NCBI GenBank assembly: GCA_020283715.1
Contig: JAIQCW010000071.1
Coordinates: 1 to 64,000, forward strand
Length of the DNA: 64,000 nucleotides
Source: Cytauxzoon felis
Lineage: Eukaryota; Apicomplexa; Aconoidasida; Piroplasmida; Theileriidae
Direction: 5' to 3'
The notes under the pieces are model-generated. The model was not told the DNA's origin. It ran no database searches and saw nothing but the letters and a program-made list of their open reading frames with translations. Positions 25,105-36,324 of the stretch are shown piece by piece. The translations under genes were made by a program, and so were the position numbers. The first letter of the stretch is position 1; each line of letters opens with the position of its first letter.

Positions 25105-25365
25105 CTTAGTCTTGAAGTTAGCTCTCCACCTGAGATCCAATCCACCTCTCGTCGTCCTGCAGACAGCTCTTCTATTTACCTATCTCTAATGAGTAGAGCC
25201 ACTCCCGGAGATCATGGTGGAAGTGAAGGTGTAGAGGATGTAACCTCAGGTGGAACCCGTAGCTGATCTCAGGGAAGCGGAGGGGGAAGTAAATAAGAAG
25301 GCCGCCACGCCTAGTGGGATCAGATGTTGTAACCTCAGGTGGAGAGCTGTCTGCGGATGAGGTTG
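25105..25365. repeat. Modular repeat next to the Grc3-like gene
   Basis: P', Ta', C3', P, C1, Tc, P and a partial Ta. It is probably in an intron. Confidence 0.88.
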
Positions 25366-25444
25366 TAAATATTGGTAAAAGAATCTAATGTTAATTTAGA
25401 CTGACCAGAAAACTATGATATTTGCGTTTATAATATTGGTCCTT

Positions 25445-28400
25445 TTAACATTTTGTGGGTATGAGATCATTATCTGTTGTAATTGATATGAGTAATGACT
25501 GTTTACAAACGTTGTAATTATTAAGATCAAAGAAATGTACATAAGCGTATGTTATAAATTTCCATTTGTCAGAGATTTTTTGTTGTATTCGATCTTTAAC
25601 ATAACCACTACATATAGCTATTAATGATCCATTAACTAATGGTGAGAGCTAAAGAATCTAGTTGAAATTTAAGGGTATAATAAAATATACCTGTGATAGA
25701 TCAGAAATTGGTGTATCATTAAGTACAACAAAAGAAAATTTATCTGTTATTAATAATAATTGTTTCATTAATATAAATTTTGATCTATCCTTTATATTCA
25801 ACTTGAAATTTGGTGTATCTAATCCATCAAAAAATTCCTCATATTCCAATTGAGGGAAATGCATCGCATCACCAAATGCACTATTCAAATATGAACATAA
25901 CCTCAACCAACGTAAATTAGGCCGATATGGAGAACACAATAATTTCACACTATTATAAATATTATAAATAACTTAAATTATACTAATCCACCTGAGGTCC
26001 AATCCAACTCTCTTCTCCACCTTGTCTTCCACTCGCCGTGTAGGCCTCTTTTAATTACCTATCTCTAAAGAGTAAAGCCACTCCCAGAGATCGTGGCAAT
26101 GAAGATGGCATTGTGGATGTAACCTCAAGTGGAATGAAGAGTAGTACTGGACCTCAGGTGGAACCCGCAGCTGATCTCAGGGAAGCGGAGGGGGAACTAA
26201 ATAGAGGAGCTTACGGCAGGAAGACCTCAAGTGGTTAATCTGACGGCAGGAATGTAACCTCAGGTGGAACAGCGACTGGAAGACGGCATGAAGTAGATAG
26301 TTTATTTATGTTAATATACCTGATGTTATTCCATGAGTTGAATTTACAGCTATTGAATCCATGATTTATAACGGAATTAATTAAATCTAAGAGGTGGGTA
26401 TATTCGAGTTTAGATGTTTACCTTTTGATAAGTTGATATAATCATTGAATGATGGTAATATAATTTCTTTATATTCTTGTACTTGTTCAATATTGTCATA
26501 ATCTATTGTACTAATATTGATTGATATATCATCTTGTTGTATCTCTCCTCTTTTTATATCCTTTTGTTGCATATACAAATTGGATTCTATTATGCCTTTT
26601 AAATCTTCATGATCTTTTATTACAATCGACTGTATATTGAAATTAAAAATGTATAGATCAAAAGTACCTTTTGGTTCTTAACATTATTCGTTAGCTTTAA
26701 TAAAATGGCTACATTAGCTATAGACAACAGTAAATCCAACAACTTCGCACCTATGATTATATAAAAAAATTCACAACATTAATCATCAACATACCAAATT
26801 GAGTAATCCATCCAAATGTATTAATCAACATTGGAACATTGAAATCACCACCAGTCGATTGTTCATAAATCTTTACACAACGTCTAACATGATTCAAAAA
26901 TAAATTCGGATTATCATATCTAACATCTATATGAATTTATAGCAATCAACAAACTATTAAAAAAGCCTCATTCCGTAGAAGATTATATCTATCTTAGGTC
27001 AAATCCTACCTCTCTTTGTCTTGCAGACAGCTCTTCTATTTAGTTCCCCTTCCAGCTCCCATAGATCGCTTCCAGGTATTCCACTTCCACTTGAGGTTAT
27101 AAACCTTATTTCTGAGAGATAAGTCTAAAGTGATGGAATTCATGTTTGTTCAGATATCTCAATCAATGTAACACAGAATTAAATGAAGTTTAGTAAATTC
27201 AATAGAATCATCAAGTCCCTCTTCAATGAGGTATTGACATCAGACATTCATTCAATAGTCATTGAGTTATAATCATGAGTTTCCCCAGAAATTCAAGAAT
27301 TCCTTCAAAATTCAGAGGTAAAAATGAAGAAGTGGAAAACAGTGATGTAACATCAAGTGGAACCCGTAGCTGATCTCAGGGAGTTTGAGGGGGAAGTAAA
27401 TAAAAGAGCTGTCTGCAAGACAAGGAAAAGACCTCAAGTGGAGACCTAAGGATAGCAGGATTTGACGTCACGTGTAGTATAATAATGTGATATATCTTAC
27501 CTCCAAGTAGATATTTGGCTTCGGGTTTGATTTCATTAATGAGTGAGTGTTGTGGTACGGTAATGGATTTATCAAACTGGAATGTATTGATATAATTGTA
27601 TATATGGGATTAACATACAAATGACAGAGAAATTAGACCAGGGGGTGTAGCGATTGGTTGTCCTATATCAACATCTAAGAGTGCGACCTAAAGAAATTAT
27701 AATGGATATGATTGATATATATAGACATACAGTGGATACAAAATTTAATAAATAATTAATTAGATATATTATAGTAGATGTTTTACCCATACCAATATCT
27801 CCATGTAGCATTAATATAGGTAATCTTGTACCTTTAACTTGTAATAGAATCTTTGCGACATCATTTCTATAGGGTGTTTAGAAATTATTTATAAATAAAC
27901 TTACAAGTCCTTTTGTATAATTTTCAAAGGATAACGTAATTTTAATGCTGATGGTACTTTAATTGTACCAAAAGCGCTATGATAATCTATAAAACATAAT
28001 AGAGTATCATATTCCTATAAGAGTATTGTTATTATAGATGGTTGATTATACCTCAGAGTAGAAAGCAATGAGTACATCAGCTAGATGACTTTTAAACTTG
28101 CCATTATAATTTATAGATTCATTCTGCTCTATACCTAATAGATTCCTATATATTATTGAAAGGATTATTGTTACAATCATCAAACCTGATGTATTCTCTT
28201 GTATATCTATAGTCCTTCCTTATACTACAGCATGTACCTCCATGAAAATTTTGGAAAATAAGATCATTACAAGTACTACATCCATTAAAATTACAGTCAT
28301 TCTTAACATCCTCATCTGAGCATAAACTAATTAAACGCTCAGTTGGCATCCAAGGTGGTACAATAAATTTGCGATAATCTGGCATAAAATCATTGTAGAC

Positions 28401-28713
28401 ATGACCATTTATAAAAACTGATCCTCTGTAGAGAAAAAAAATATACTGTTGATATATAAGAAGAACACACTTTATAACTCTAAACCAAATAGACTTATCT
28501 ATAGTAATAAATTCACCAAATTTTAATCCAAGTAAATATAAAGTTATATTTCCTTGTGGAAATTGAGATAATACCTGCGATTCCTAGAAAAAATCAATAG
28601 ATGCTCAAACGAAAAATTAAATCTACCTCTATCAAACATGTGTCTACAAGGTTATAAATCTTCAATCTAGAGTTTAATTCCTCGCCATTCAGTAAATAAT
28701 TCAAATGAGTCAT
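25445..28713 (-). CDS. Clp1/Grc3/Nol9-like polynucleotide 5'-kinase
   Basis: Fourteen exons run from 28713 to 25445: 28713-28627, 28583-28471, 28425-28175, 28134-28052, 28014-27905, 27866-27731, 27687-27619, 27576-27501, 26926-26795, 26750-26668, 26629-26422, 26386-26320, 25949-25691, 25648-25445. They total 626 codons including the stop. A beta-rich N-terminal domain is followed by the P-loop HGDIGMGKTST, the LLDVDIGQP and TPPGLISLSF motifs of the Clp1/Grc3 family, and LINTFGWITQFG. Grc3/Nol9 phosphorylates 5'-OH ends of RNA, in yeast during ITS2 removal from pre-rRNA. The Grc3/Nol9 branch fits better than Clp1, which carries a different N-terminal domain. Introns 26927-27500 and 25950-26319 contain modular repeats. 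The true C-terminus may continue into the exons at 24790-25036. Confidence 0.75.
25985..26290. repeat. Modular repeat, Grc3-like intron
   Basis: P', Tc', C3', P, P, C1, Tb, P, Tb, P. Confidence 0.9.
26985..27475. repeat. Modular repeat with long module, Grc3-like intron
   Basis: Ta', C2', P', LM (about 27100-27345), P, C1 (core slightly changed to CAGGGAGTTTGAGG), Ta, P. Confidence 0.9.
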
Positions 28714-28861
28714 GTGTAAAGAATTCAACACTCATTGGAGAGAAGGTTATTAATATAACCATCAACAGTTGTATAGCACATGGGGAAGTCACACAACGGC
28801 TTCTGTTAATCTACCATCAATAGACACTCAAAATTGTATTAAAAAATAAAAATATATAATA

Positions 28862-30245
28862 ATGACTCGAAAACTCTGGATAGGCGGTAATTGGAAGTGC
28901 AACGGAACCAAAGATTCCATAACACAACTTGCACAAACATTTAACAAACTCGAATATAACACCAACCTAGCCGGTATGTTTATCCACAAATCCTCTAACA
29001 TCGTCAACCTCTCTTATTCCTGCCGTAAGCTTCTCTATTTACTTTCCCTTCCAGCTCCCGTAGATCGCTTCCAGGTATTCCACTTGAATTCCAATCAATA
29101 ACCTCTCACCGCCACGATCTCCGGGAGTGGCTTTACTCTTTAGAGATAGGTAAATAGAAGAGCTGACGGCAGGATGGGCCTCAGGTGGAGTAGACAACAC
29201 TTTGTTTCAAGATTTTATGAGATATATTATTAATTTAGAGGTTGTGATATTCCCTCCTTCATTGTACGCATCGTTTTCTAGATCTTTGTTGGATCCTGAG
29301 AAGTTTCAGGTGGGTGTTCAGAATGTTTCGCAGTTGAAAGAGGGTGCATTTACGGGGGAGTTATCAACGGGAATGTTACATGATGTTGGATTGACTTGGA
29401 CATTATTAGGTCATTCAGAACGTCGTGCACAATTTAATGAGACCAATGAAGTTGTAGCAAAGAGAGTTGAAGCATTACAAGACTCGAATATTAAACTAGC
29501 GGTTTGTATCGGTGAAGACTTGAAGGAGCGCGAGGATGGAGTATTCTTGGATGTCGTCACTAAACAGCTAGAAGCTTTTGTAGATAAAGTTAAGAATTGG
29601 GATAATGTAGTCGTAGCTTATGAACCAGTATGGGCAATTGGAACAGGAAAAGTAGCCACACCTGAACAAGTATCCGAAATGCACAAGGTCAGTTTTGAAA
29701 ACTTCACATATGCAGCTCTTTACCATCATATACTCCTCTATTTGTCCTACAGAGAGTTCTCCTCCCTAGGTCCAATCCACCTCTTTCCCATTGCATGGAG
29801 CTTCTTCTATTTATATCCCCCTCCGCTTCCCTGAGATCAGCTACGGGTAGTCCACTTGAGGTCAAATCACTATCTTCGCCACGATCTCTGGGAGTGGCTA
29901 TACTCTTTAGAGATAGGTAATTAAAAGAGCTGACGGCAGGACGAAGAGATGCGGATTGGACCTCGTATGAATGTTTATACCAGCTGTAATGGATGTTACT
30001 TATTGGTTATACATCATTTATTCGTGTACTCTTTCATTTATATTAATCTTCTGTAGGCTATTCGTGATTATTTACTGTGGAAGATTGGTGAAAAGGGTAA
30101 CGATGTTAGGATCGTCTATGGTGGTTCGGTGAATGATTCCAACTGTGTTGAATTGATAGACTGTGATAATGTTGATGGATTTTTAGTCGGTGGTACTTCA
30201 TTGAAACCATCCTTTTGTAAAGTTGTAACATTATCACAGAGGTAA
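28862..30245 (+). CDS. TPI: Triosephosphate isomerase
   Basis: Exons 28862-28973, 29239-29687 and 30057-30245 give 249 residues, the standard length. The N-terminus GGNWKCNGT has the catalytic lysine, LGHSERR the catalytic histidine, AYEPVWAIGTG the catalytic glutamate and flexible loop 6, and RIVYGGSVN the phosphate-binding loop. The enzyme interconverts dihydroxyacetone phosphate and glyceraldehyde 3-phosphate in glycolysis. No targeting leader is present, so it is the cytosolic form. Both introns (265 and 369 bp) are enlarged by modular repeats. Confidence 0.97.
29005..29195. repeat. Modular repeat, TPI intron 1
   Basis: Tb', C2', P', then C3, Tb and P. Confidence 0.9.
29755..29970. repeat. 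Modular repeat, TPI intron 2
   Basis: A degraded P', Td', C1', P', C3, Tb, P. Confidence 0.9.
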
Positions 30246-30376
30246 TTTTCTGTGGGTATATGTCAAAGTTGGTCAAATATTAAATTACATTTGTATGATG
30301 AAACATTATAAATTTACTATGGATTAATATATTTTTTTATATGATTTTTTATCTTCTTTAAAATTTAATTTAGAAA

Positions 30377-32248
30377 ATGACAGTTGATGCTCCAAGGAGG
30401 AAGATATTTTTGACCAGAGTCAAAGGGGTTACTCTCTCCAGTGATGGCACCTTGGTTGTTGACGTGAATAAGTATAAGCCTCTTAACAAGAAATTTTTGC
30501 AGTCGGAATTGCATAAAAATAGCGTAGGTCTTAGTCATAATAGGAGATTTTTATTCGTGGATACTCACAAGTACAAACATCTCCATAAGTTACTACTAGG
30601 TGATGACGATGATGACGATGATGAATACGAGACAGTTATAGATGAACAAGGAAATGTAATTGTCGTTCCAAAACCTCACCATCATCGTGGCCTTAGGTCT
30701 TCAGATAATGATGACGACGATGATGAATACGAGACAGTTATAGATGAGCAGGGGAATGTAATTGTCGTTCCAAAACCTCACCATCATCGTGGCCTCAAGT
30801 CTTCAGCTAATGATGATGGGGATGATGATGACGATGACGACGATGATGAATACGAAACAGTTATAGATGAGCAAGGAAATGTAATCGTTGTACCGAAACC
30901 TCATCATCATAAGCATGTAAATAATCCTGGTAAGGTAATTTTTAATAATTTAAACCTCTATCATAATACTAAGTCAGTAAGTGACGGACTAAACGAAGAG
31001 ACATTTGTGCAACACAAATCATCTTGCGGAGAGACGGACAAAGTATTACCTGGCGATGAAGGTATATCTGACACAATAAATGAGAAACGACCTGTTACGG
31101 GGGATAATGGCGATGATTCTTCCTCTGAAGATCACGAATCTGTACGCGTAATAAAGAGTAAAAAGAAGTATAGAGGGGAAGTACAAGAGAAGATAGACAA
31201 GGGTGAATTGAATAAAGATTTATTGGATAGTTTGGAATTACAAGTCTTGATTAATGGTTGTAGAGTACCATTAGGACAGGAGGAAGTCATAGAAGCTATC
31301 CCAGATGAAGTTGAAGATACCAGAACCAATAGAATAATGAAATATATGAGACGCCCAGCTAGAGTTCAGGTTAAAGAGTACGAGGCTAGTAGTTATATAC
31401 AAGGAAATGAAAATTATAATATTTGGTATAATAAATGGTCTGGTGAAAATACTAATAATGATTATGTTAATGGTAGAAGTAGTTTAACACCCGCCATGTA
31501 TAAATGTGATCCCGATAAAGATACAGGATATACACGAGGCAGTAATAGACATTCTATTGATGAATGTGGTACAAAATATATTTGCCTATTTTTTGCTAAA
31601 GGATGTTGTTCACAGGGCGAAAAATGCCTATATCTACATAGAATACCCATTATTGAAGATGAATATTATCTCGATTCTGGTGTTGATATCTTTGGTAGAG
31701 AACGTCATGCCAAACATAGGGATGATATGAGTGGTGTTGGTAGTTTTATGTCTGAATGCAAATCTCTATTTGTTGGTGATATTAGACCCGATAATGCCGA
31801 TGCTAATCCTATAGAAGCACTTAAAGAAGCACTCTCTACAGAATTTAATAAATTTGGTACAGTCACTGAAGTACAAATCGTACCCAATAAAAATATCGCA
31901 TTCATTACATTCGAATCCAGAGTATTCGCTGAATTCGCTAAAGTAGCCATGGCTAGTCAACCATTAGATAAATACTCTACAGCACTTAATGTCAAATGGG
32001 CACAAGACATGAAAAAAGATTTCAAAAAAAAAGGATATAATAAAGCACAATTTCAACAACTTGTACAACAACATGAATCACAATTACAAAAATTCCAACA
32101 ACAATTCCTACAAAATAACCAATTCCTCAATCCACCACAAATCAGTGAAGATCCACATAAAAAAGCACAAGAAAATATACAAAAAATGCAACATATACTA
32201 TCCAATACCGAAAATATCGATGATGATAAATTCAATGTAGATATCTAA
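30377..32248 (+). CDS. Cwc2-type spliceosome factor with a long acidic/His tandem-repeat N-terminal extension
   Basis: One exon of 623 codons. Residues about 310-500 form the Cwc2 Torus-like region (RRPARVQVKEYEASSYIQG; YNIWYNKWSGEN) with a CCCH zinc finger (CLFFAKGCCSQGEKCLYLH) and FGRERHAKHRDDMSGVGSF. An RRM follows (KSLFVGDIRPD; NIAFITFES) and a Gln-rich tail. Cwc2 binds U6 snRNA and holds the catalytic RNA in activated spliceosomes. The first 300 residues are not usual for the family and contain three near-identical tandem units (DDDDEYETVIDEQGNVIVV followed by PKPHHH). The gene follows TPI by 131 bases on the same strand and has no intron or modular repeat. Confidence 0.88.
   Translation: MTVDAPRRKIFLTRVKGVTLSSDGTLVVDVNKYKPLNKKFLQSELHKNSVGLSHNRRFLFVDTHKYKHLHKLLLGDDDDDDDEYETVIDEQGNVIVVPKPHHHRGLRSSDNDDDDDEYETVIDEQGNVIVVPKPHHHRGLKSSANDDGDDDDDDDDDEYETVIDEQGNVIVVPKPHHHKHVNNPGKVIFNNLNLYHNTKSVSDGLNEETFVQHKSSCGETDKVLPGDEGISDTINEKRPVTGDNGDDSSSEDHESVRVIKSKKKYRGEVQEKIDKGELNKDLLDSLELQVLINGCRVPLGQEEVIEAIPDEVEDTRTNRIMKYMRRPARVQVKEYEASSYIQGNENYNIWYNKWSGENTNNDYVNGRSSLTPAMYKCDPDKDTGYTRGSNRHSIDECGTKYICLFFAKGCCSQGEKCLYLHRIPIIEDEYYLDSGVDIFGRERHAKHRDDMSGVGSFMSECKSLFVGDIRPDNADANPIEALKEALSTEFNKFGTVTEVQIVPNKNIAFITFESRVFAEFAKVAMASQPLDKYSTALNVKWAQDMKKDFKKKGYNKAQFQQLVQQHESQLQKFQQQFLQNNQFLNPPQISEDPHKKAQENIQKMQHILSNTENIDDDKFNVDI
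30597..30920 (+). repeat. Coding tandem repeat in the Cwc2-like gene
   Basis: Three in-phase copies of about 40 codons, each an Asp-rich run, then YETVIDEQGNVIVVPKP and His-rich residues. The Asp run differs in length between copies, as expected of unequal crossing-over or slippage. Confidence 0.9.
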
Positions 32249-32254
32249 TGCTCA

Positions 32255-32625
32255 ACCGTACGTCCAATCCCACTCTTCTTCCACTTCACCTCTCTTCCAC
32301 TCGCCGTGGAGGCCTTCTCTATTTACCTCCCCTCGGATTCCCGTAGATCATCCTCGGTATTTGTCTACCCGGAAGAACGTAAATATGTCAACCCCTAAGA
32401 ACAGGAATTCTACCCCGAGGAACAAAATGTGTCCACCCTTAAGAACAAGACCTCAAGTGGAATACCCGTAGCTGATCTCAGGGAAGCGGAGGGGGAAGTA
32501 AATAGAGAAGCTGTCTGCAAGACGGGGAGAGGTGGAGGCGAGTGGAAGAAGAGTTGGATTGGACCTCGGTGAAGAGCTGTCTGCAAGAAAACGATAGGTG
32601 GAAAAGATAGTGATTGTATCTCAGG
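32255..32625. repeat. Modular repeat with N units, intergenic
   Basis: Tc', C4', several N units, P, C1, Ta, Tc, P, Ta and a P-like end, between two convergent stops. Confidence 0.88.
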
Positions 32626-32681
32626 CATATGACCATAGATTGTATATGATGTAAAATGAAGTTAAGGAAATTAGATGAACA

Positions 32682-33081
32682 TTAGGTGTTTATTTCTTTT
32701 TTCGATCGTTCTACGCTTTTATTTGTCTCTTTAGTATCGTTATTTTCGATGTTTGAAGATTTTTTTGTTGGCATTTTATCGTCTGTATTTTTTCGTTTTC
32801 TCTTTTTTGGTGTTTTGTAGTCGAATTCGTCTATGACGTTGCGATTTTTGTATTGCACAGGTTCTCTATCGTGATACTTTGAGAGATGATTATCTCTTGA
32901 TATTTATATACATGAATTTATTAACATACAATATTACATACCTATTTACATTATTATTATTATTTCTATTGATGATAGTATGAGGATTATCCCATTTTCT
33001 ATGTCTAATTAGATCTTTGGATAAGAAATCTTGTTCTGATTTCGGTAGTTCAGGATCTGTAACGGGTACGAATTTTGGCAT
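32682..33081 (-). CDS. Small basic protein of unknown function
   Basis: Exons 33081-32942 and 32895-32682, across a 46-bp intron, give 117 residues in frame. The N-terminal 35 residues (ELPKSEQDFLSKDLIRHRKW) look well ordered. The middle is Asn-rich, and the C-terminus is lysine-rich with a likely nuclear localisation signal (TPKKRKRKN). I do not recognise the family. The composition suggests a nuclear, perhaps RNA-related, protein. The acceptor used here keeps extra conserved-looking residues (RDNHLSKYHDREPVQY); a later acceptor is possible. Confidence 0.6.
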
Positions 33082-33188
33082 TTTTTAATATTCTGATTGA
33101 ATATATCGTGCATAATATTAAAATGGAGTATGTATATATAGTATTGATGAATTAATGAATAAATATTAAAGAAATGTATGGATAATTA

Positions 33189-35510
33189 ATGGATGAATTG
33201 AATAATACTAAATTATTTAAGGTTTTATATGGTCCATTGAATCGTGTTTGTTATGTGTCATTACATACTAAACCAAACAAGTCATTTGTACTATATGATG
33301 AATTATATAATCAGATTAGACGTATAGATCTTAATAATATAAAATGTTTTCAACGAAGGACTGTACAAGCTGATGAACATAAAAAGACAAAATATGTATG
33401 TATTATAGTACTAGTATTGTATATACATTTACACATTTATAAAATATCTTTAGATTCTGGAATTATTTTGGTCAAATGAATCAGGAACTGCTTTATCATT
33501 TTCATTTTTAACATTTGATGAATGTGATTCATTGTGTAAATCCATTGAATTAACATTTGGTGTTCAAGTCTATAATTATGGCACATTAAATTTGGCATTC
33601 CGTAATAATTTGTTCAAGGATAATGAATTGGAGAATAAGAATAGGATAAAAACTGATAATCCAAATAGAGAATATGAATTGTATAAAGATTTTAATACTC
33701 GTGATGAATTTTATAACACTGTATGTTTGATAATTAATTAGGATAAAATTTATTTATGGACTTATAGAGTATATAAATAGGATGTCTATATGCTAATAAT
33801 AGATGTTCTATCATATTTTTATAGCGTTATGTTTCATTTTTAAACTCAAGTGTCTCTAATCTATAAATTTCTTTTAGAATGACGCAGAATCGTCTATTAA
33901 TTACCCAGATGCTGAATACTCAACTAAATATCCAATAATTATAGAGGGAACATTGGAAGAGGGTACATATTTATCATATCGTAGTATAAAAAGTATAAAT
34001 TCACCATCATTTACTGTATATAAGACTGAATGGTATTTATCATGCAGTAAATGGACCCAAGACCAATTTAGAACAATATTTACCTCCAAAGATGATACAT
34101 TTTACCTTAAAGAATTTATGGTACCGTATTTCTTCTATCAAAATAAATTTATCTTTTACTATTAGATTGGTCATTACGTTATGTTAAAAGTCTATAAAGC
34201 TATCAAGACACATAATAATAGACACTACATTTATACAACAGCCATTAAAGGACCAGTTATACCCGGCAATTTTTTAGCACGAGATATGCTACTAAACTCC
34301 GTAAAAGTTTGTCTACAACCAATAACTATCTTATACATAGGATCTCGTTACACATAATGCACAAATCACACGCGAAGATCTAAAGAAATTACAAACTGAT
34401 ACATCACATCCACCCGAGGTCCAATCCACGACTCTACCTAAGGTTAATCCTGCTGTCAGCACTCCACCTGAGGATACAACCACCGTTGGTCTTGCAGACA
34501 GCTCTCCACCTGAGGTCCAATCAACCTTGTCTTCCACTCGGCGTGGAGCCTCTTCCAATTCACTCCCTGTAAACGGTAATGCCACTCCCGGAGATCGTGG
34601 CGATGATCAACCCCTAAGAACAGGAAATCTACCCGAAGGAACAGAGAATAACAACCCGGAAGAACAAAGTTCAATTGTAGTAGATCTAACCTCAAGTGGA
34701 AGTGGACTACCCGTAGCTGATCTCGGGGAAGCGGAGGGGGAAGTAAATAAGGAAGCTGACGGCAGGACGACCTCAGGTGGAACGGCGAGTAGAAGAGGCG
34801 AGGATAGTGATGTAACCTCAAGTGGACTACCCGCAGCTGATCTCAGGGAAGCGGAGGGAGAGGTAAATAAGGAAGCTGTCTGCAGGACAACCTCAGGTGG
34901 AAAGGAGAATAATACTGGACCTCAGGTGAAACTTAACAATGACATTAATGATAGACTTGTTGATAGTGTTAAAAATAAACAAGGTGTTAAAAGTTCCTCA
35001 CCTGTACAGAAAATGGACAATTTTCAATCGGTTGACGTTATAGTTACATTTAAGGTATGATTTAGGTTATAATATACACATGGATTGTATAGGAGTTGTT
35101 AATTGCTGATATACATTTAGTATGGTCACGTATTCAAGTTAAAAAGAAAGATGATCAATTTGATGATAAAGAACCCATTATATCTGATCAATTAGATAAT
35201 CGTCTATTCTTAAAAATCAAAAGGTAAGAACAAGTTGATTTTTTATATAATACTTTCATTTAGTAGTTCAACTGATGAATTCTATTATATCACATTATAT
35301 CTACAATCAACATTCCAAAGAAATGTAATTTATCATTCAATAATTTTTAATAAACATAGAAGACATTATTTTGTATGTTTAAAATTTCCAACCCTTAATA
35401 ATCTATAGTCTATGGACCGTTGTGAACGTGATTTACAACAAGGATACTATAATGGTATCAAATCAGCTTATGTTAAAATATGTAAAACAGCATTTCAAAA
35501 TAATACTTAA
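33189..35510 (+). CDS. Unknown protein carrying a ~170-residue in-frame modular-repeat insert
   Basis: Eight exons (33189-33395, 33454-33720, 33878-34120, 34166-34300, 34341-35054, 35093-35223, 35264-35372, 35409-35510) total 636 codons. Parts outside the repeat look like an ordered soluble protein (KVLYGPLNRVCYVSLHTKP; CERDLQQGYYNGIKSAYVKI) but I do not recognise the family. No signal peptide or membrane helix. In exon 5, residues about 308-481 are translated from a composite modular repeat (positions 34408-34930), Ser/Thr/Glu/Gly-rich and probably disordered. Normal coding sequence flanks it on both sides (THNAQITREDLKKLQTD before, LNNDINDRLVDSVKN after). All small introns are 36-45 bp except 33721-33877. 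Confidence 0.75.
34408..34930. repeat. Large modular repeat translated inside an exon of the unknown gene
   Basis: P', P', Ta', P', Tc', the GTTTACGGG-type C3', two N units, P, C1, Tb, P, P, C1, Ta, P. It is read through in one frame for about 173 codons. Confidence 0.9.
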
Positions 35511-35539
35511 TTAATTATATACATTTAAATTTATTTATA

Positions 35540-36316
35540 ATGTCAGAAATAGAAACTAAACATGCTACTCTTAAACGTCTTGAAAAAGAACGATTAAATA
35601 TGTTAGGTCAATTAGAAAATCTATCACAAGATGCAGCAGAACATAGGTATATTTATTCTATATACATTAATTTATTATTAAATTTCAGACTAGTATTACA
35701 GACACTATCAAAAATTCCAGATGATAGAAGATGTTATCGCATTGTCGGAGGCGTAGCCGTTGAACGAACAGTATCCGAAGTAAAACCAGCATTAGAAACA
35801 CATGCAACAAATGTAAATTTATAATTAATTATTATTAAAAATCATAATCAATACCTTCACCTCTTCCACTCGCTGTTCCACCTGAGGTTACAACCTTGTC
35901 TTCCTCTTGCAGAGAGCCTCTTCTATTTAGTTCCCCTCCGCTTCCCCGAGATCAGCTGCGGGTAGTCCACACGAGGTCTGTTCCTCTGAGTAGAATTCCT
36001 GTTCTTAGGGGTTGACATTTACATTCTTCCGGGTAGACAAATACCGAGGATGATCCACGGGAATCCGAGGGGGAAATAAATAGAAGAAGCCACCACGGCG
36101 AGTGGAAAAGATGGACCTCAAGTGGAAGCTGTCCGCAAGACGAAGACAAGGTTGTAACCTCAGGTGGAACAGCGAGTGGAAGAGGTGAAAGTATTGATTA
36201 TGTTTAAATTTCTAATTTCATTATAGATTGATGAATTGAAGAAAAAATTGAATGAGCAGTTAAATATATTAACGGATGAGATCGCAAAGTTAAAATCAAC
36301 GATTAAGGATGAATGA
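35540..36316 (+). CDS. Prefoldin subunit 2
   Basis: Exons 35540-35646, 35689-35812 and 36227-36316 give 106 residues, the normal size. A coiled coil arm, the beta-hairpin signature (DDRRCYRIVGGVAVERTV) and a second coiled coil after the last intron identify the beta-class prefoldin 2 (Gim4). Prefoldin hands nascent actin and tubulin to the chaperonin CCT in the cytosol. Intron 2 (35813-36226, 414 bp) holds a modular repeat with unusually long terminal inverted repeats. The start follows the upstream gene's stop by 29 bases. Confidence 0.95.
35855..36200. repeat. Modular repeat with long terminal inverted repeats, prefoldin intron
   Basis: The left end (from ATAATCAATAC through Tc', P' and a Ta-like tail) and right end are reverse complements over about 65 bp. 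The middle holds C1', P', N and C4. Confidence 0.9.
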
Positions 36317-36324
36317 TTTTATTT

